This document shows, in pieces, positions 10,623 through 23,400 of a stretch of 64,000 nucleotides of DNA. Below the pieces are notes generated by a model. It was not told where the DNA came from. It was given only the letters and a program-made list of their open reading frames with translations, and made no database searches. Source of the stretch: Isoetes taiwanensis (taxonomy: Eukaryota > Streptophyta > Lycopodiopsida > Isoetales > Isoetaceae). The DNA lies in the NCBI GenBank assembly GCA_021234155.1, contig JAJEKV010000125.1:1908775-1972774 (forward strand), read 5' to 3'. Numbering within the stretch: the first letter of the stretch is position 1; every line of letters starts with the position of its first letter. A program made the position numbers and the translations under genes.

Positions 10623-10880
10623 GCAGAGCCATACCCCAATTAGCAAAAACTCTGGAATTATTAAACCAAGCAGCAGCTGTGGAAGTGGGCCTAATAAGAG
10701 TTACTCCAACATTCGACCTCCTAGGGTTACTACGGACCCACGAGCAAGAACCCCAAAGCCTGCTAGAGTTTGTGGAGGTGATGATTATGATGATCAATAT
10801 TCTGTTACTAAAGGTGGAAACCAAGCTCTATCTTTGGCGGAAAGCATTCCAATCATATTGGATTACAAAGAAGCTACCGG
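10623..10880 (+). CDS. RT gene exon 3, copy R2: helical segment
   Basis: About 86 codons in the frame RAIPQLAKTLELLNQ ... KLYLWRKAFQSYWITKKL, rich in Leu, Ile and Met helices, preceding the RT exon. The donor CCGG|GTACGTATT at 10880/10881 is strong. The following acceptor at 11204 would not keep the phase (phase 1 against 0). Either another acceptor a few codons downstream is used, such as AG|TC at 11232/11233, or a small undetected exon intervenes. The translation frame up to the donor is supported by composition only. Confidence 0.5.
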
Positions 10881-11204
10881 GTACGTATTTATGACGTTAT
10901 CGAAAGTATTAAGTTTATAATGTATCAATTCTGTACGTTTTGTCAGTTTAATCTCTTGTATTGATTGTACTCTAATCGTAACTTCTTCCACTAGCCATGG
11001 TTTTTTATGAAAAGGGTTTTTCCATGGCTAGATGCGTATCACAAAAAAAACTTGTATTACCTTATTGTACTTGGTGAATGCCATCTACAAAAATCTAGCA
11101 CTGTTTTTGCCTGATCAGAACTACCATCCAAAAACTTTTGGGTTTACTTTATTAGCCAGAATTCCCTATATTCCTAATTCTAACCCCTAAAAAATTTTTT
11201 TTAG
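10881..11204 (+). other. Intron 3 of the RT gene, copy R2
   Basis: 324 nt with the donor GTACGTATTT, a CTAAC branch-like sequence and a T-rich tract ending TTTTTTTTAG. In R1 the equivalent is 4411-4699, about 35 nt shorter because of one internal deletion. A 48-codon hydrophobic open frame inside (containing FLPDQNYHPKTFGFTLL) has no donor and is probably chance. Confidence 0.5.
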
Positions 11205-13254
11205 GTGGAACGAAAAAGTACCAGTACCAGAGTCATTATAAGAGACTGCAATCATAAGAGACACTTAGTGACTACCAAAAATGATAAAGGCATTAAGATT
11301 GTCCACAGTACGTTCTTTTCAAAATCCTTGGAAAGGTTCTCTATCAGGGTGATATTTGAGGAAGTTCTACAAGACACTTTACCCAATTTAGCAAGTGATA
11401 TGCTAAGTTGTACGTTGTTTGGCTGGAGATATGGTGATCAGGTTGTTGACAAAGTATATAAACCATACAACGTTTTTGCGGATGACAGGCCAAATAAATG
11501 TCCTTGCAAAAATCCTAGTTTGGCTAAATTTGTTGACCCTCGCATTGGTCATGTACGTACCACAGATTTGCAGATTGTGCATTGTCCAAAACTTAGAGCT
11601 GCCTTTGCCAACGGATTGAATCATATCCCTGATAACGGGGTGTCCATTGATGAATTCTTGGTTGACTTTGGAAATACTTGTGATCAATTCTTTATGGTTC
11701 ACCACTTCCAATTGCTACACATCAACGAGGATGGTCTAGAGCATATTAAGTGCAGATTATTGAGATTGGCAAAAGAAAGATTTACTAGTTTCAAAAAGTT
11801 GATCCCCAAAAGATTCCTACGGGATGATGGAGATGTTAAAAAGAATCTTACTTGGTGGAGGAGTAACTTCTATATCTCTGGGTTTGACAAGGCAATTAAT
11901 AATGCCTCATTCATTTGCCAAAAACATATTTTGGACATGGCTTTGGATAGACTTAATAGCAAGGACTTTGAAAAGATAGCATCTATGGCTTCTGAGATCA
12001 AGGCGGATTGCACTAAAGGCATTAATAGCCTATTATTACTTCCTGAACCTACCACTGATAAATTACCATATTTACTTGGTCTGTTCAAAGCACACAAGGG
12101 GATTATCCGCTGGATCACAAATGCACACAATACTATTTTTTCTGATATAGCAGATTTCTTAATCTCCATTCTAAGCAACTTTGTGACTGTTTGGCCTGAT
12201 GTATGTTTCTGGAACACAGCTGAAATCAGAATATGGTTGAAGGAGAAAGTCAACCCCTGTTGGATGGTTAATTCGACGTATGATGTGGTGTTAAACCTTC
12301 CCAGGAAAATCAAGAACGTGTTTGCCGCTGACATAACTAGATGTTATGAAAATATCCCACTTAGTGGAGAACAAGGTATTACAGAAATAATTGACGATGT
12401 TGCTGACTTAGTATGGGATTATATGAGGTACAAGAAACCACTTGCACAACTTATTGTGAAAAACAAATTGGGTACATTTCACACAAAATGGGAAAAAGTT
12501 AATTCTGATTTATCTAACAAGAAAATCGTGGTAAAGAAGGAGAATTTCAAAAAAATCAATAACTGGCTTCTTAGCCATTGTTTCTCTATCTGGAGGCAAT
12601 GCAGGGGCATACCTATGGGGTTCTCGTGCAGTCCTGCTTGGTGCAACATGTATTTGGCCTGGTATGAACTGAGATTTGTTATAAAACTGGCCCATCTTAA
12701 CATGGGGATAAATGATATACCTAGGTTTCAACACGCATCCAGATATATAGATGACTTGAACGTCATCAATGGCGGGAATATGAGTGAATTCTTTTCTATA
12801 GGGTCTACTTGCTCAATATATAACATGGAGCACCTTGGTATAAAAGATGAAACGGAGTATGTAAAAGATTCTGCTTTGGGGCACAAGGTGAATTTCCTGA
12901 CCATCACTATAATGTTTTTTAGATCACAACAGCGGATTATTCTCCTATTGTAGGTATGATAAAAGGGTGAAGCTTCCTTTCAAAGTCAACAAATTCATCA
13001 AAGCTTCTGGATGCAGACCGTATGGACAGGCATCTAAAGTCATCATTTCTCAGATCTTTCCTTATGTATATGCACACTCCAATCCAATAGCTGCTGCAGA
13101 GGATGTATCTGGTTTAATCATGGCCTTTAGCAACAATGGATTTCTCAAAACGGACATTACTAGGATTGTGTTCAAGACGCTGAAACAAAATAGTTTTCCA
13201 GGGCTACCTTATGATATTGACGACCTAACGAGGACTCTTAGAAGATTATTGTAA
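11205..13254 (+). CDS. Reverse transcriptase exon, copy R2 (one frameshift near 12912)
   Basis: Same RT as 4700-6748, open to 12953 and then continuing in another frame from about 12967 to the TAA at 13254. The break is at AATGTTTTTTAG, where R1 reads AACAGTTTTAG, again a CAG site. Motifs A (FAADITRCYENIP), B (GIPMGFSCSPAWCN) and C (RYIDDLNVI) are intact. Near residue 73 this copy reads FGWRYGDQVVDKVYK, probably the true sequence for the short segment altered in R1. It has two extra residues before motif C (HLNMGINDIP). With exons 1-3 the protein would be about 1,300 residues. Confidence 0.8.
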
Positions 13255-13939
13255 GCTTTCTTTATACTGATATCATGTTGTTCTCATGTTGTTCTAGTTA
13301 TTAGAGTAGAATGGTATATAGGGAGGGAAGGGTCCCTGTGTTGCAACAGGGCCCTACTCTCCCTGTTGTAACATGGTTTACATTCTGCATAGGATGTACC
13401 AACTAATGTAAAAGTTAAAGGGGCCCCCTGAACTACGGAAGGAGGTAGGATTTTTTTGTGTTAATCTAGGCTTTATGGGCATTTGATTCCCACTTAAACT
13501 TGGGTACACACATCTGAAAACTAGGATTTACTCAATTAACTATAAAAATTACTACATGAGAAACTGGACCATAGATATTTATGGGCTTAGGTGATATGTC
13601 GATACTTGGAGCTTGTATTTGGGGTTTTGAATGGTTGCACGAAATAGGTGTGATGGCCCAAAAACCATGGAAATAATGTATTATGGTAAAAAGCCTCATA
13701 TCTTCGAATTAGGGTTTCAGACTTGAATCGTGAGCATGGCGGCCGATGTGCATGTTAACAGGAAGATTGGACAGACTGTACTAGACAGGTGGTTAAGCAT
13801 CAACGGATGGATCCGGCCTATTTGCATCTTAGGGTTTCTGGATTGGATTTATCTGTGGTACCTTCGATTTATAAGAAGTTGCAATGTATTGAGATTTAGG
13901 GTTCTTACATGCTTTGCGATCCTAGCCGATTGTTGGCTT
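13255..13939 (+). other. Inter-gene spacer of unit R3
   Basis: Equivalent of 278-957 and one of the cleanest copies of the spacer. An ATG at 13736 opens a frame that runs without a stop through the AGGGTTT leader into MGRKKGG at 13940. This is the best evidence for a longer N-terminus. The hairpin and TATA-like box are present. Confidence 0.5.
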
Positions 13940-16900
13940 ATGGGAAGAAAGAAGGGCGGACTAAATAGATCCACCATAAATAAGCTGGAAATGGAAAAAA
14001 AGGCAAAGTAAAAGAGAAGAAAAATATTCGATTTCCATAAACCCAACTAAGGGGCTTGTTATCAAGACCCGGTGATGAGTTGAATAGGCAAGAAGGTTTA
14101 ACAAAGAATACACCTAATCGTGCATGGGATTGGTGATCGCCAGTTCTTGGAGTCCAAATTCATGTTGCACAGGAAACTGTAGTTGAAGATAGTTGCACTG
14201 GCATAATACTTGAAAATCCGGAGCCTTCTAATGCTGATCCTAACCAGAATGCCTTCAAACAGGTTTGATGTGATTTAAATGATGGTTTATTTAATATTTA
14301 GATTACATATCATGATCCATTAGTTAATATCCTTTCTCTCAGTAGCATACTAAGATCGTCCAAGGTTGAACCAGTAATATCTTATAGCAGTAGTTTTTCA
14401 TAATAATACTAAATACCGGGGCTTACGGTGTTGTTTACATCTAATTTCTTATTCTAGCATTGTGTAAGCTTAACCCAAGCTGGTTTTTCCTCTGCGATCC
14501 TTTTGCTTACTATGTGCTCTTTAGATGCTAAACTGGTCATGCTTACACTAAAACTATATTGTCTATAGTTATTACAAAGTTTATGCCGATGTATGGGTAA
14601 ATGTTTTAACCTTAATTTCTACTCTAATGTTTTAATATTGGTCAACTAAGTTGGCAGCCTAGGAAATTGATTTGCCATTGTAGACATCAAGTGACACGGA
14701 TATTCTTTAACATGGTGTCTAGAGTGATTGTCTCACTAGCTTTTCATCCGGCATTTGACATGACTCTATTAAATAATTCACGGATTACGCCATAGGTGTT
14801 AAATAGTATGTTGACACATGTGTGGTAAAGGCGTTAAGCGGATAGATTCTTTGCTTACACTGTTAGCAACTTTTGGCTTTACCCTTTTTAGGCTAATGTT
14901 CAAATGGTTTTGCTTGCGCAGTAACAGGAGTTTATCCTTCCATTTCATTTGTTTTCGCGACAAATTGGATGTGACTTCTACTCTTTGGTGCTTTCTAAAC
15001 CTTCTTTGGAGTTTTATATCAGATCTACAAGGCCTTTAATTCTCTGTTTTGTGAATGACAAGTTGTTGATACTACTATATACATTGTTTGGTTGAAAAGT
15101 TGGGATATTATATATTTTGTTGATTACGGGTTTTTATACATGTGATGACTTATCCATGGGCTATGCCTTAAAAACTTAAAAGATGCTATCTTATTGAAAG
15201 TTTGAAAGATCTTTGATAATACTATGGTTTTTAATTTGGTTAAAAGCGATTGGACCCGTTGTATTTTTGCTATGGGAATATAAACTCTGGATATCTTGTT
15301 GAGTTCTTTTGCCCTTAATAAATAAATTATTACAAATATGTATGATCCTAATATTGCGTAAAATGGCTGACTGATTTATTGTCTTTGCAAAAAACTGTTA
15401 CTTTATTACTTGTATATTGCCAAGTTATTCTATAGACTAGGTTAATGTCTATGATATTTTGTCTCGTCATATTTTGGTAATAAGTGTTTATTTGTTTATA
15501 TTCTTCTTAAATAGATTGTACTTAGTTGATCTTGACTATTGTCCCGTGACATATTTTATCTTTTTTCTTGAATATCCTTATCAGGGCCTAGATCTAGATA
15601 GCACCTTGTCTATTTCTAGGATTGCAATTGTAGGGTCTTATTTTTCCAAATGGAACTATAAGGCCTAAGTCTGTTGTTTCCTATGGTCTTAACAGACTCA
15701 AAGGGTTTTTAATGTTACTCCAATTCCCGAGTTTAACTTGGGACCCCGGTATGGATCTGAGGTGTACTATTGTTTCTTACAAGAATGTTTACTTGATTGC
15801 GAGAAGGCCGGGACCTGATCCTAAACCTCGATTGAAAATCCTAAGCCTCTGGTTGAAGAAACCGGGATCGCCTTGACCATTGGATCAAAGAGTGATTCTT
15901 CTACAATACAATGAGTGCAATATTACGAGTCCTAATATCTTTGTCTGAGACCACGATTGCTGCATCAAGAACAATGAGATACATGAGTTTATAGTCCATA
16001 AGGAGAAGAACCTTGTGGAAAAAGACAAATCACCTGTAAGCTATGTTGGGTTTAATGGCTGGTTTAAGGTTTTTATGACATGAAAAAAGCCGCTTTCAAA
16101 CTTGAAACTTGTAAGGGGATCATTGCTTACATCTACAATGATATGCCTAATGTGTTATATTCAAGAACATGCTTGGAAGGCAGGCTAAGGCGAGAAAGTT
16201 TATGATCGGATTGGCACATTTGGAGGTGGTTCACGAAATCAAACCTTCTTTATCTTTGGATGAGAAGCGGTGAAGACACGACGGATTATTTACAAGATGA
16301 TACAAGAAACATACGTTTTGAAACGGATTTGTCGGAGGAAGATCTGAAATTTATAGATAAAGATTATCTTGAGGAAAACTCACGGGGAGGACTTCGAGGC
16401 TGGAGGAGGTACCTACCTTAGCGTTGGTCAATTGTTCTAAGTTTCCTTTGATTCTGACGAATGTTGAATGCTCTGGTTGCATGGGGGCATGCCTTATGGA
16501 AAAGTCAGAACTTGGGCCTTAGCTCAATCAATGTGAAAACTTGGAAGGCACTTGGGTATCGTTGATGATGAAATCGAGCGAGGGGTCCTCAAAGCGGGGA
16601 AAAGCTGGACAAATATTTTTCAAAAAAAAGTTGTGGTACCCTTTGACATTAATTTCTTTTGACCGGAATGCATTAGAAATCTTGGTGTTTATGTCGGCCC
16701 AGGGAAGGGGAATATGGCGTTTTCAATGATAAAAGAGATGGATTTTTGAAAAAACTTTGCAGAACACATTGTCCTTTCTTAACTTGTGGCTGCATCAAGA
16801 CTCAAGCAAGGAAAATCTACTAATAGGGATGAATGTAGCAATGAAGGATCGTTTGGGTGGACCATCTTTGTTTGGTACATCCTCAACAACCTTGAAATCT

Positions 16901-19752
16901 TGTATCCTGGTGCCCGCCCATTGTCAAAATGGTTTGCATAACCAAGTTACTCCATAATATCCTAAAACCAGCGGTCCTTGCTTACTTGTCTTATCTAGAA
17001 GTTAGAAGGGTTCTAATTGACATGACATTATTTTATCTTTGATAACTTGGACAAAAATCGAGAATGGCCTTTGGTAGTAATAGACTTGCTGAAATTGCTG
17101 AACTCTCATTAAGGCCTATCTCTTTTAGGTGAGCCATACCCCAATTAGCAAAAACTGGAATTATTAAACCAAGCGGCGGTATTGTGGAAGTGGGCCTAAT
17201 AAGAGTTACTCCAACATTCGACCTCCTAGGGTTACTCTACGGACCCACGAGCAAGAACCCCAAAGCCTGCTAGAGTTTGTGGAGGTGATGATTATGATGA
17301 TCAATATACATTACTAAAGGTGGAAACCAAGCTCTATCTTTGGCGGAAAGCATTCCAATCATATTGGATTACAAAAACTAAGTGCGTATTTATAGCGTTA
17401 TCGAAAGTATTAAGTTTATAATGTATCAATTGCATGCGTTTTGTCAGTTTAATCTCTTGTATTGATTGTACTCTAATCGTAACTTCTTCCACTAGCCATG
17501 GTTTTTTATGAAAAGGGTTTTTCCATGGCTAGATCGTATCAAAAAAAACTTGTATTACCTTATTGTACTTGGTGAATGCCATCTACAAAAATCTATTTGT
17601 TTTTGCACGATCGGAACTACCATCCAAAAAACTTTTGGGTTTACTTTATTAGCCGAATTCCCTATATTCCTAATTCTAACCCTAAAAAATTTTTTTAGGT
17701 GGAGAAAAAAAAAGTACCGATGCGAGTCATTATAAGAGACTGCAATCATAAGAGACACTTAGTGACTACCAAAAATGATAAAGGCATTAAGATTGTCCAC
17801 AGTACGTTCTTTTCAAAATCCTTGGAAAGGTTCTCTATCAGGGTGATATTTGAGGAAGTTCTACAAGACACTTTACCCAATTTAGCAAGTGATATGCTAA
17901 GTTATGCGTTGTTTATTTTGGAGATATGGTGATCGGGTTGTTGACAAAGTATATAAACCATACAACGTTTTTGCGGATGACAGGCCAAATAAATGTCCTT
18001 GCAAAAATCCTAGTTTGGCTAAATTTGTTGACCCTCGCATTGGTCATGTACGTACCACAGATTTGCAGATTGTGCATTGTCCAAAACTTAGAGCTGCCTT
18101 TGCCAACGGATTGAATCATATCACGATAGCAGGGGTGTCCATTGATGAATTCTTGGTTGACTTTGGAAATACTTGTGATCAATTCTTTATGGTTCACCAC
18201 TTCCAATTGCTACACATCAACGAGGATGGTCTAGAGCATATTAAGTGCAGATTATTGAGATTGGCAAAAGAAAGATTTACTAGTTTCAAAAAGTTGATCC
18301 CCTCAAAAGATTCCTCACGGGATGATGGAGATGTTAAAAAGAATCTTACTTGGTCAGGGGCAGAACTTCTATATCTCTGGGTTGGACAAGGCAATTAATA
18401 ATGCCTCATTCATTTGCCAAAAACATATTTTGGACATGGCTTTGGATAGACTTAATAGCAAGGACTTTGAAAAGATAGCATCTATGGCCACGAGATCAAG
18501 GCGGATTGCACTAAAGGCATTAATAGCCTGTTATTACTTCCTGAACCTACCACTGATAAATTACCATATTTACTTGGTCTGTTCAAAGCACACAAGGGGG
18601 ATTATCGCTGGATCACAAATGCACACAATACTATTTTTTCTGATATAGCGATTTCTTAATCTCCATTCTAAGCAACTTTGTATTTTATTTGCTTTGATGT
18701 ATGTTTTGGAACATTGGTGAAATCGAGAATATGGTTGAAGGGAAAGTCAACCCCTGTTGGATGGTTAATTCGGCGTATGATGTGGTGTTAAACCTTCCGG
18801 GAAAATCAAGAGCGTGTTTGCCAGCTGACGACATAACTAGATGTTATGAAAATATCCCCTTAGTGGAGAACAAGGTATTCAGGAAATAATTGCGATGTTG
18901 CTGACTTAGTATGGGATTATATGAGGTACAAGAAACCACTTGCACAACTTATTGTGAAAAACAAATTGGGTACATTTCACACAAAATGGGAAAAAAGTTA
19001 ATTTGATTTATCTAACAAGAAAATCGTGGTAAAGAAGGAGAATTTCAAAAAATCAATAAGCGGCTTCTTAGCCATTGTTTTCTCTATCTGGAGGCAATGC
19101 ACGGGGGCATACCTATGGGGTTCTCGTGCGATCCTGCTTTGGTGCAACATGTATTTGGCTTTAGTATGGTGAGATTTGTTATAAAAGCTGGCCCATCTTA
19201 GCGGGATAAATGATATACCTAGGTTTCAACACGCATCAGGATATATAGATGACTTGAGCGTCATCAATGGCGGGAATAGCGAGTGAATTCTTTTCTATAG
19301 GGTCTACTTGCTCAATATATAACATGGAGCACCTTGGTATAAAAGATGAAGCGGAGTATGTAAAATTACGCTTTGGGGCACAAGGTGAATTTTCGACCAT
19401 CACTATAGCGGTTTTAGATCACAGCGGTTGGATTATTCTCCTATTGTAGGTATGATAAAGGGTGAAGCTTCCTTTCAAAGTCAACAAATTCATCAAAGCT
19501 TCGGATGCGGGCCAGTATGCGGGCATCTAAAGTCATCATTTCTCAGATCTTTCCTTATGTATATGCACCTCCAATCCAATAGGCTGCTGCCGAGAGGATG
19601 TATCTGGTTTAATCATGGCCTTTAGCAACAATGGATTTCTCAAAGCGGACATTACTAGGATTGTGTTCAAGGCTATTTGAAACAAAATAGTTTTCGGGGG
19701 CTACCTTATGATATTGGCGACCTACTTGAGGACTCTTAGAAGATTATTGTAA
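13940..19752 (+). pseudogene. RT gene, copy R3 (all exons present, many frame breaks)
   Basis: Complete in layout: exon 1 from 13940 to a donor at 14262/14263, exon 2 from about 15803, the 55-nt intron near 17075, the last acceptor at about 17698, and RT to TAA at 19752. Indels at former CAG/CTG positions break exon 2 and the RT several times; motif C here reads GYIDDLSVI in a fragmentary frame. The RT stretch 17904-18398 is open. As written it encodes no full protein. I infer that much of the damage is consensus error, since long intervening stretches are identical to R1 and R2. Confidence 0.7.
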
Positions 19753-20428
19753 GCTTTCTTTATCTTCGATATCATGTTGTTCTCATGTTGTTCTAGTTAT
19801 TAGAGTAGAATGGTATATAGGGAGGGAAGGGTCCTGTGTTGCAGCAGGGGCCCTACTCTCCTGTTTGTAATATGGTTTACATTGCATAGGATGTACCAAC
19901 TAATGTAAAAGTTAAAGGGGCCCCCTGAACTACGGAAGGAGGTAGGATTTTTTGTGTTAATCTAGGCTTTATGGGCATTTGATTCCCCTTAAACTTGGGT
20001 ACACACATGTCGAAAACTAGGATTTACTCAATTAACTATAAAAATTACTACATGAAAGCTGGACCATAGATATTTATGGGCTTAGGTGATATGTCGATAC
20101 TTGGAGCTTGTATTTGGGGTTTTGAATGGTTTACACGAAATAGGTGTGATGGCCCAAAAACCATGGAAATAATGTATTATGGTAAAAGCCTCATATCTTG
20201 AATTAGGGTTTGAGACTTGAATCGTGAGCATGGCGGCCGATGTGCATGTTAACGAGGAAGATTGGGACGGTGTACTAGGCGGTGGTTAAGCATCAGCGGA
20301 TGGATCCGGCCTATTTGCATCTTAGGGTTTGGATTGGATTTATCGTGGTACCTTGATTTATAAGAAGTTGCAATGTATTGAGATTTAGGGTTCTTACATG
20401 CTTTGCGATCCTAGCCGATTGTTGGCTT
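19753..20428 (+). other. Inter-gene spacer of unit R4
   Basis: Equivalent of 278-957, carrying more small differences than R3, for example a hairpin loop reading GTTGCAGCAGG. Nothing additional seen. Confidence 0.45.
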
Positions 20429-23400
20429 ATGGGAAGAAAAGAAGGCGGACTAAATAGATCCACCATAAATAAGCTGGAAATGGAAAAAACAAAGGCGAAA
20501 AAAGAAGAAAAAATATTCGATTTCCATAAACCCAGCTAAGGGGCTTGTTATCAAGACCCGGTGATGAGTTGAATAGGCAAGAAGGTTTAACCGACAATAC
20601 CACGAATCGTGCATGGGATTGGTGATGCGATTCTTGGAGTCAAATTCATGTTGCCTGAGGAAAGCTGTAGTTGAAGATAGTTACCTTTGGCATAATACTT
20701 GAAAATCGGAGCCTTCTAATCTTGATCCTAACGAGAATGCCTTCAAAGCGAGGTTTGATGTGATTTAAATGATGGTTTATTTAATATTTAGATTACATAT
20801 CATGATCTCTGGCATTGGTTAATATCCTTTCTACGTAGCATACTAAGATCGTCCAAGGTTTGCTGTAATATCTTATAGCGGTAGTTTTTCATAATAATAC
20901 TAAATACCCAGGGCTTACGGTGTTGTTTACATCTAATTTCTTATTCTAGCATTGTGTAAGCTTAACCCAAAATTTGGTTTTTTACGCTCGATCCTTTTGC
21001 TTACTATGTGCTCTTTAGATGCTAAACTGGTCATGCTTACACTAAAACTATATTGTCTATAGTTATTACAAAGTTTATCTTTGATGTATGGGCGATGTTT
21101 TAACCTTAATTTCTACTCTAATGTTTTAATATTGGTCAACTAAGTTGGCGGCCTAGGAAATTGATTTGCCATTGTAGACATCAAGTGACACGGATATTCT
21201 TTAACATGGTGTCTAGAGTGATTGTCTCACTAGCTTTCATCCGACATTTGACATGACTCTATTAAATAATTCACGGATTACGCCATAGGTGTTAAATAGT
21301 ATGTTGACACATGTGTGGTAAAGGCGTTAAGCCAGGATAGATTCTTTGCTTACACTGTTAGCAACTTTTGGCTTTACCCTTTTTAGGCTAATGTTCAAAT
21401 GGTTTTTTTGCGGGTAGCAGAGTTTATCCTTCCATTTCATTTGTTTCGGTGAGACAAATTGGATGTGACTTCTACTCTTTGGTGCTTTCTAAACCTTCTT
21501 TGGAGTTTTATATCGGATCTACAAGGCCTTTAATTCTGTTTTGTGTGACAAGTTGTTGATACTACTATATACATTTGTTTGGTTGAAAAGTTGGGATATT
21601 ATATATTTTGTTGATTTGGTTTTTATACATGTGATGACTTATCCATGGGCTATGCCTTAAAAACTTAAAGATGCTATCTTATTGAAAGTTTGAAAGATCT
21701 TTGATAATACTATGGTTTTAATTTGGTTAAAAGCGATTGGACCGTTGTATTTTTGCTATGGGAATATAAACTCTGGATATCTTGTTGAGTTCTTTTGCCC
21801 TTAATAAATAAATTATTACAAATATGTATGATCCTAATATTGCGTAAAATGGTGGTGATTTATTGTCTTTGCAAAAAGCATTTACTTTATTACTTGTATA
21901 TTGCCAAGTTATTCTATAGACTAGGTTAATGTCTATGATATTTTGTCTCGTCATATTTTGGTAATAAGTGTTTATTTGTTTATATTCTTCTTAAATAGAT
22001 TGTACTTAGTTGATCTTGACTATTGTCCGTGACATATTTTATCTTTTTCTTGAATATCCTTATCGGGGCCTAGATCTAGATAGCACCTTGTCTATTTCTA
22101 GGATTGCAATTGTAGGGTCTTATTTTTCCAAATGGAACTATAAGGCCTAAGTGCATTGTTTCCTATGGTCTTATTATGGACTCAAAGGGTTTTTAATGTT
22201 ACTCAATTCACGAGTTTAACTTGGGACCACGGTATGGATCTGAGGTGTACTATTGTTTCTTACAAGAATGTTTACTTGATTGCGAGAAAGCGAGGACCTG
22301 ATCCTAAACCTCACGATTGAAAATCCTAAGCCTACGGTTGAAAAGCTGGCTGCCTTGACCATTGGATCAAAAGCTGATTCTTCTACAATACAATGAGTGC
22401 AATATTACGAGTCCCTATCTTCTTTATCTGAGACCACGATTACTGCATCAAGAACAATGAGATACATGAGTTTATCGTCCATAAGGAGAAGAACCTTGTG
22501 GAAAAAGACAAATCACTTTGTAAGCTATGTTGGGTTTAATGGCTGGTTTAAGGTTTTTATGACATGAAAAAATTTTGCTTTCAAACTTGAAACTTGTAAG
22601 GGGATCATTTGTACATCTACAATGATATGCCTAATGTGTTATATTCAAGAACATGCTTGGAAGGCGAATTGAGGCGAGAAAGTTTATGATCGGATTGGCA
22701 CATTTGGAGGTGGTTCACGAAATCAAACCTTCTTTATCTTTGGATGAAGCGGGCTGAAGACCACGGATTATTTACAAGATGATACAAAAGCATGCGTTTT
22801 GTAAAGCGGATTTGTCGGAGGAAGATCTGAAATTTATAGATAAAGATTATGCGGGGAAAACTCACGGGGAGGACTCGGAACCGGAGGAGGTACCTACCTT
22901 GCGTTGGTCAATTGTTCTAAGTTTCCTTTGATTCTGAGCAGAATGTTGAATGCTCTGGTGCATGGGGGCATGCCTTATGGAAAAGTCGGAACTTGGGGCC
23001 TTAGCTCCAATCAATGTGAAAACTTGGAAGGCTTTAACAGGTATCGTTGATGATGAAATCGAGGCGGGGTCCTCAAAGCGGGGAAAAGCGGACAAATATT
23101 TTCCAAAAAAAGTTGTGGTACCCTTTGACATTAATTTCTTTGAACTGGAATGCATTAGAAATCTTGGTGTTTATGTCGGCCGGAAGGGGAATATGGCGTT
23201 TTCAATGATAAAAAGAGATGGATTTTACACACGAAAAAACTTTGGCGAACACATTGTCCTTTCTTAACTTGTGGCTGCATCAAGACTCAAGCAAGGAAAA
23301 TCTACTAATAGGGATGAATGTAGCAGTAAGGATCGTTTGGGTGGACCATCTTTGTTTGGTACATCCTCAACAACCTTGAAATCTTGTATCCACGGTGCCC

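Noticed and set aside
10623-10920. Continuation of exon 2 in its own frame to the stop at 10920
   Set aside because: The frame is open but its Ser/Pro/Gly/Arg-rich peptide is unlike the rest, while the alternative frame reached by the 55-nt intron is strongly helical. It remains possible.
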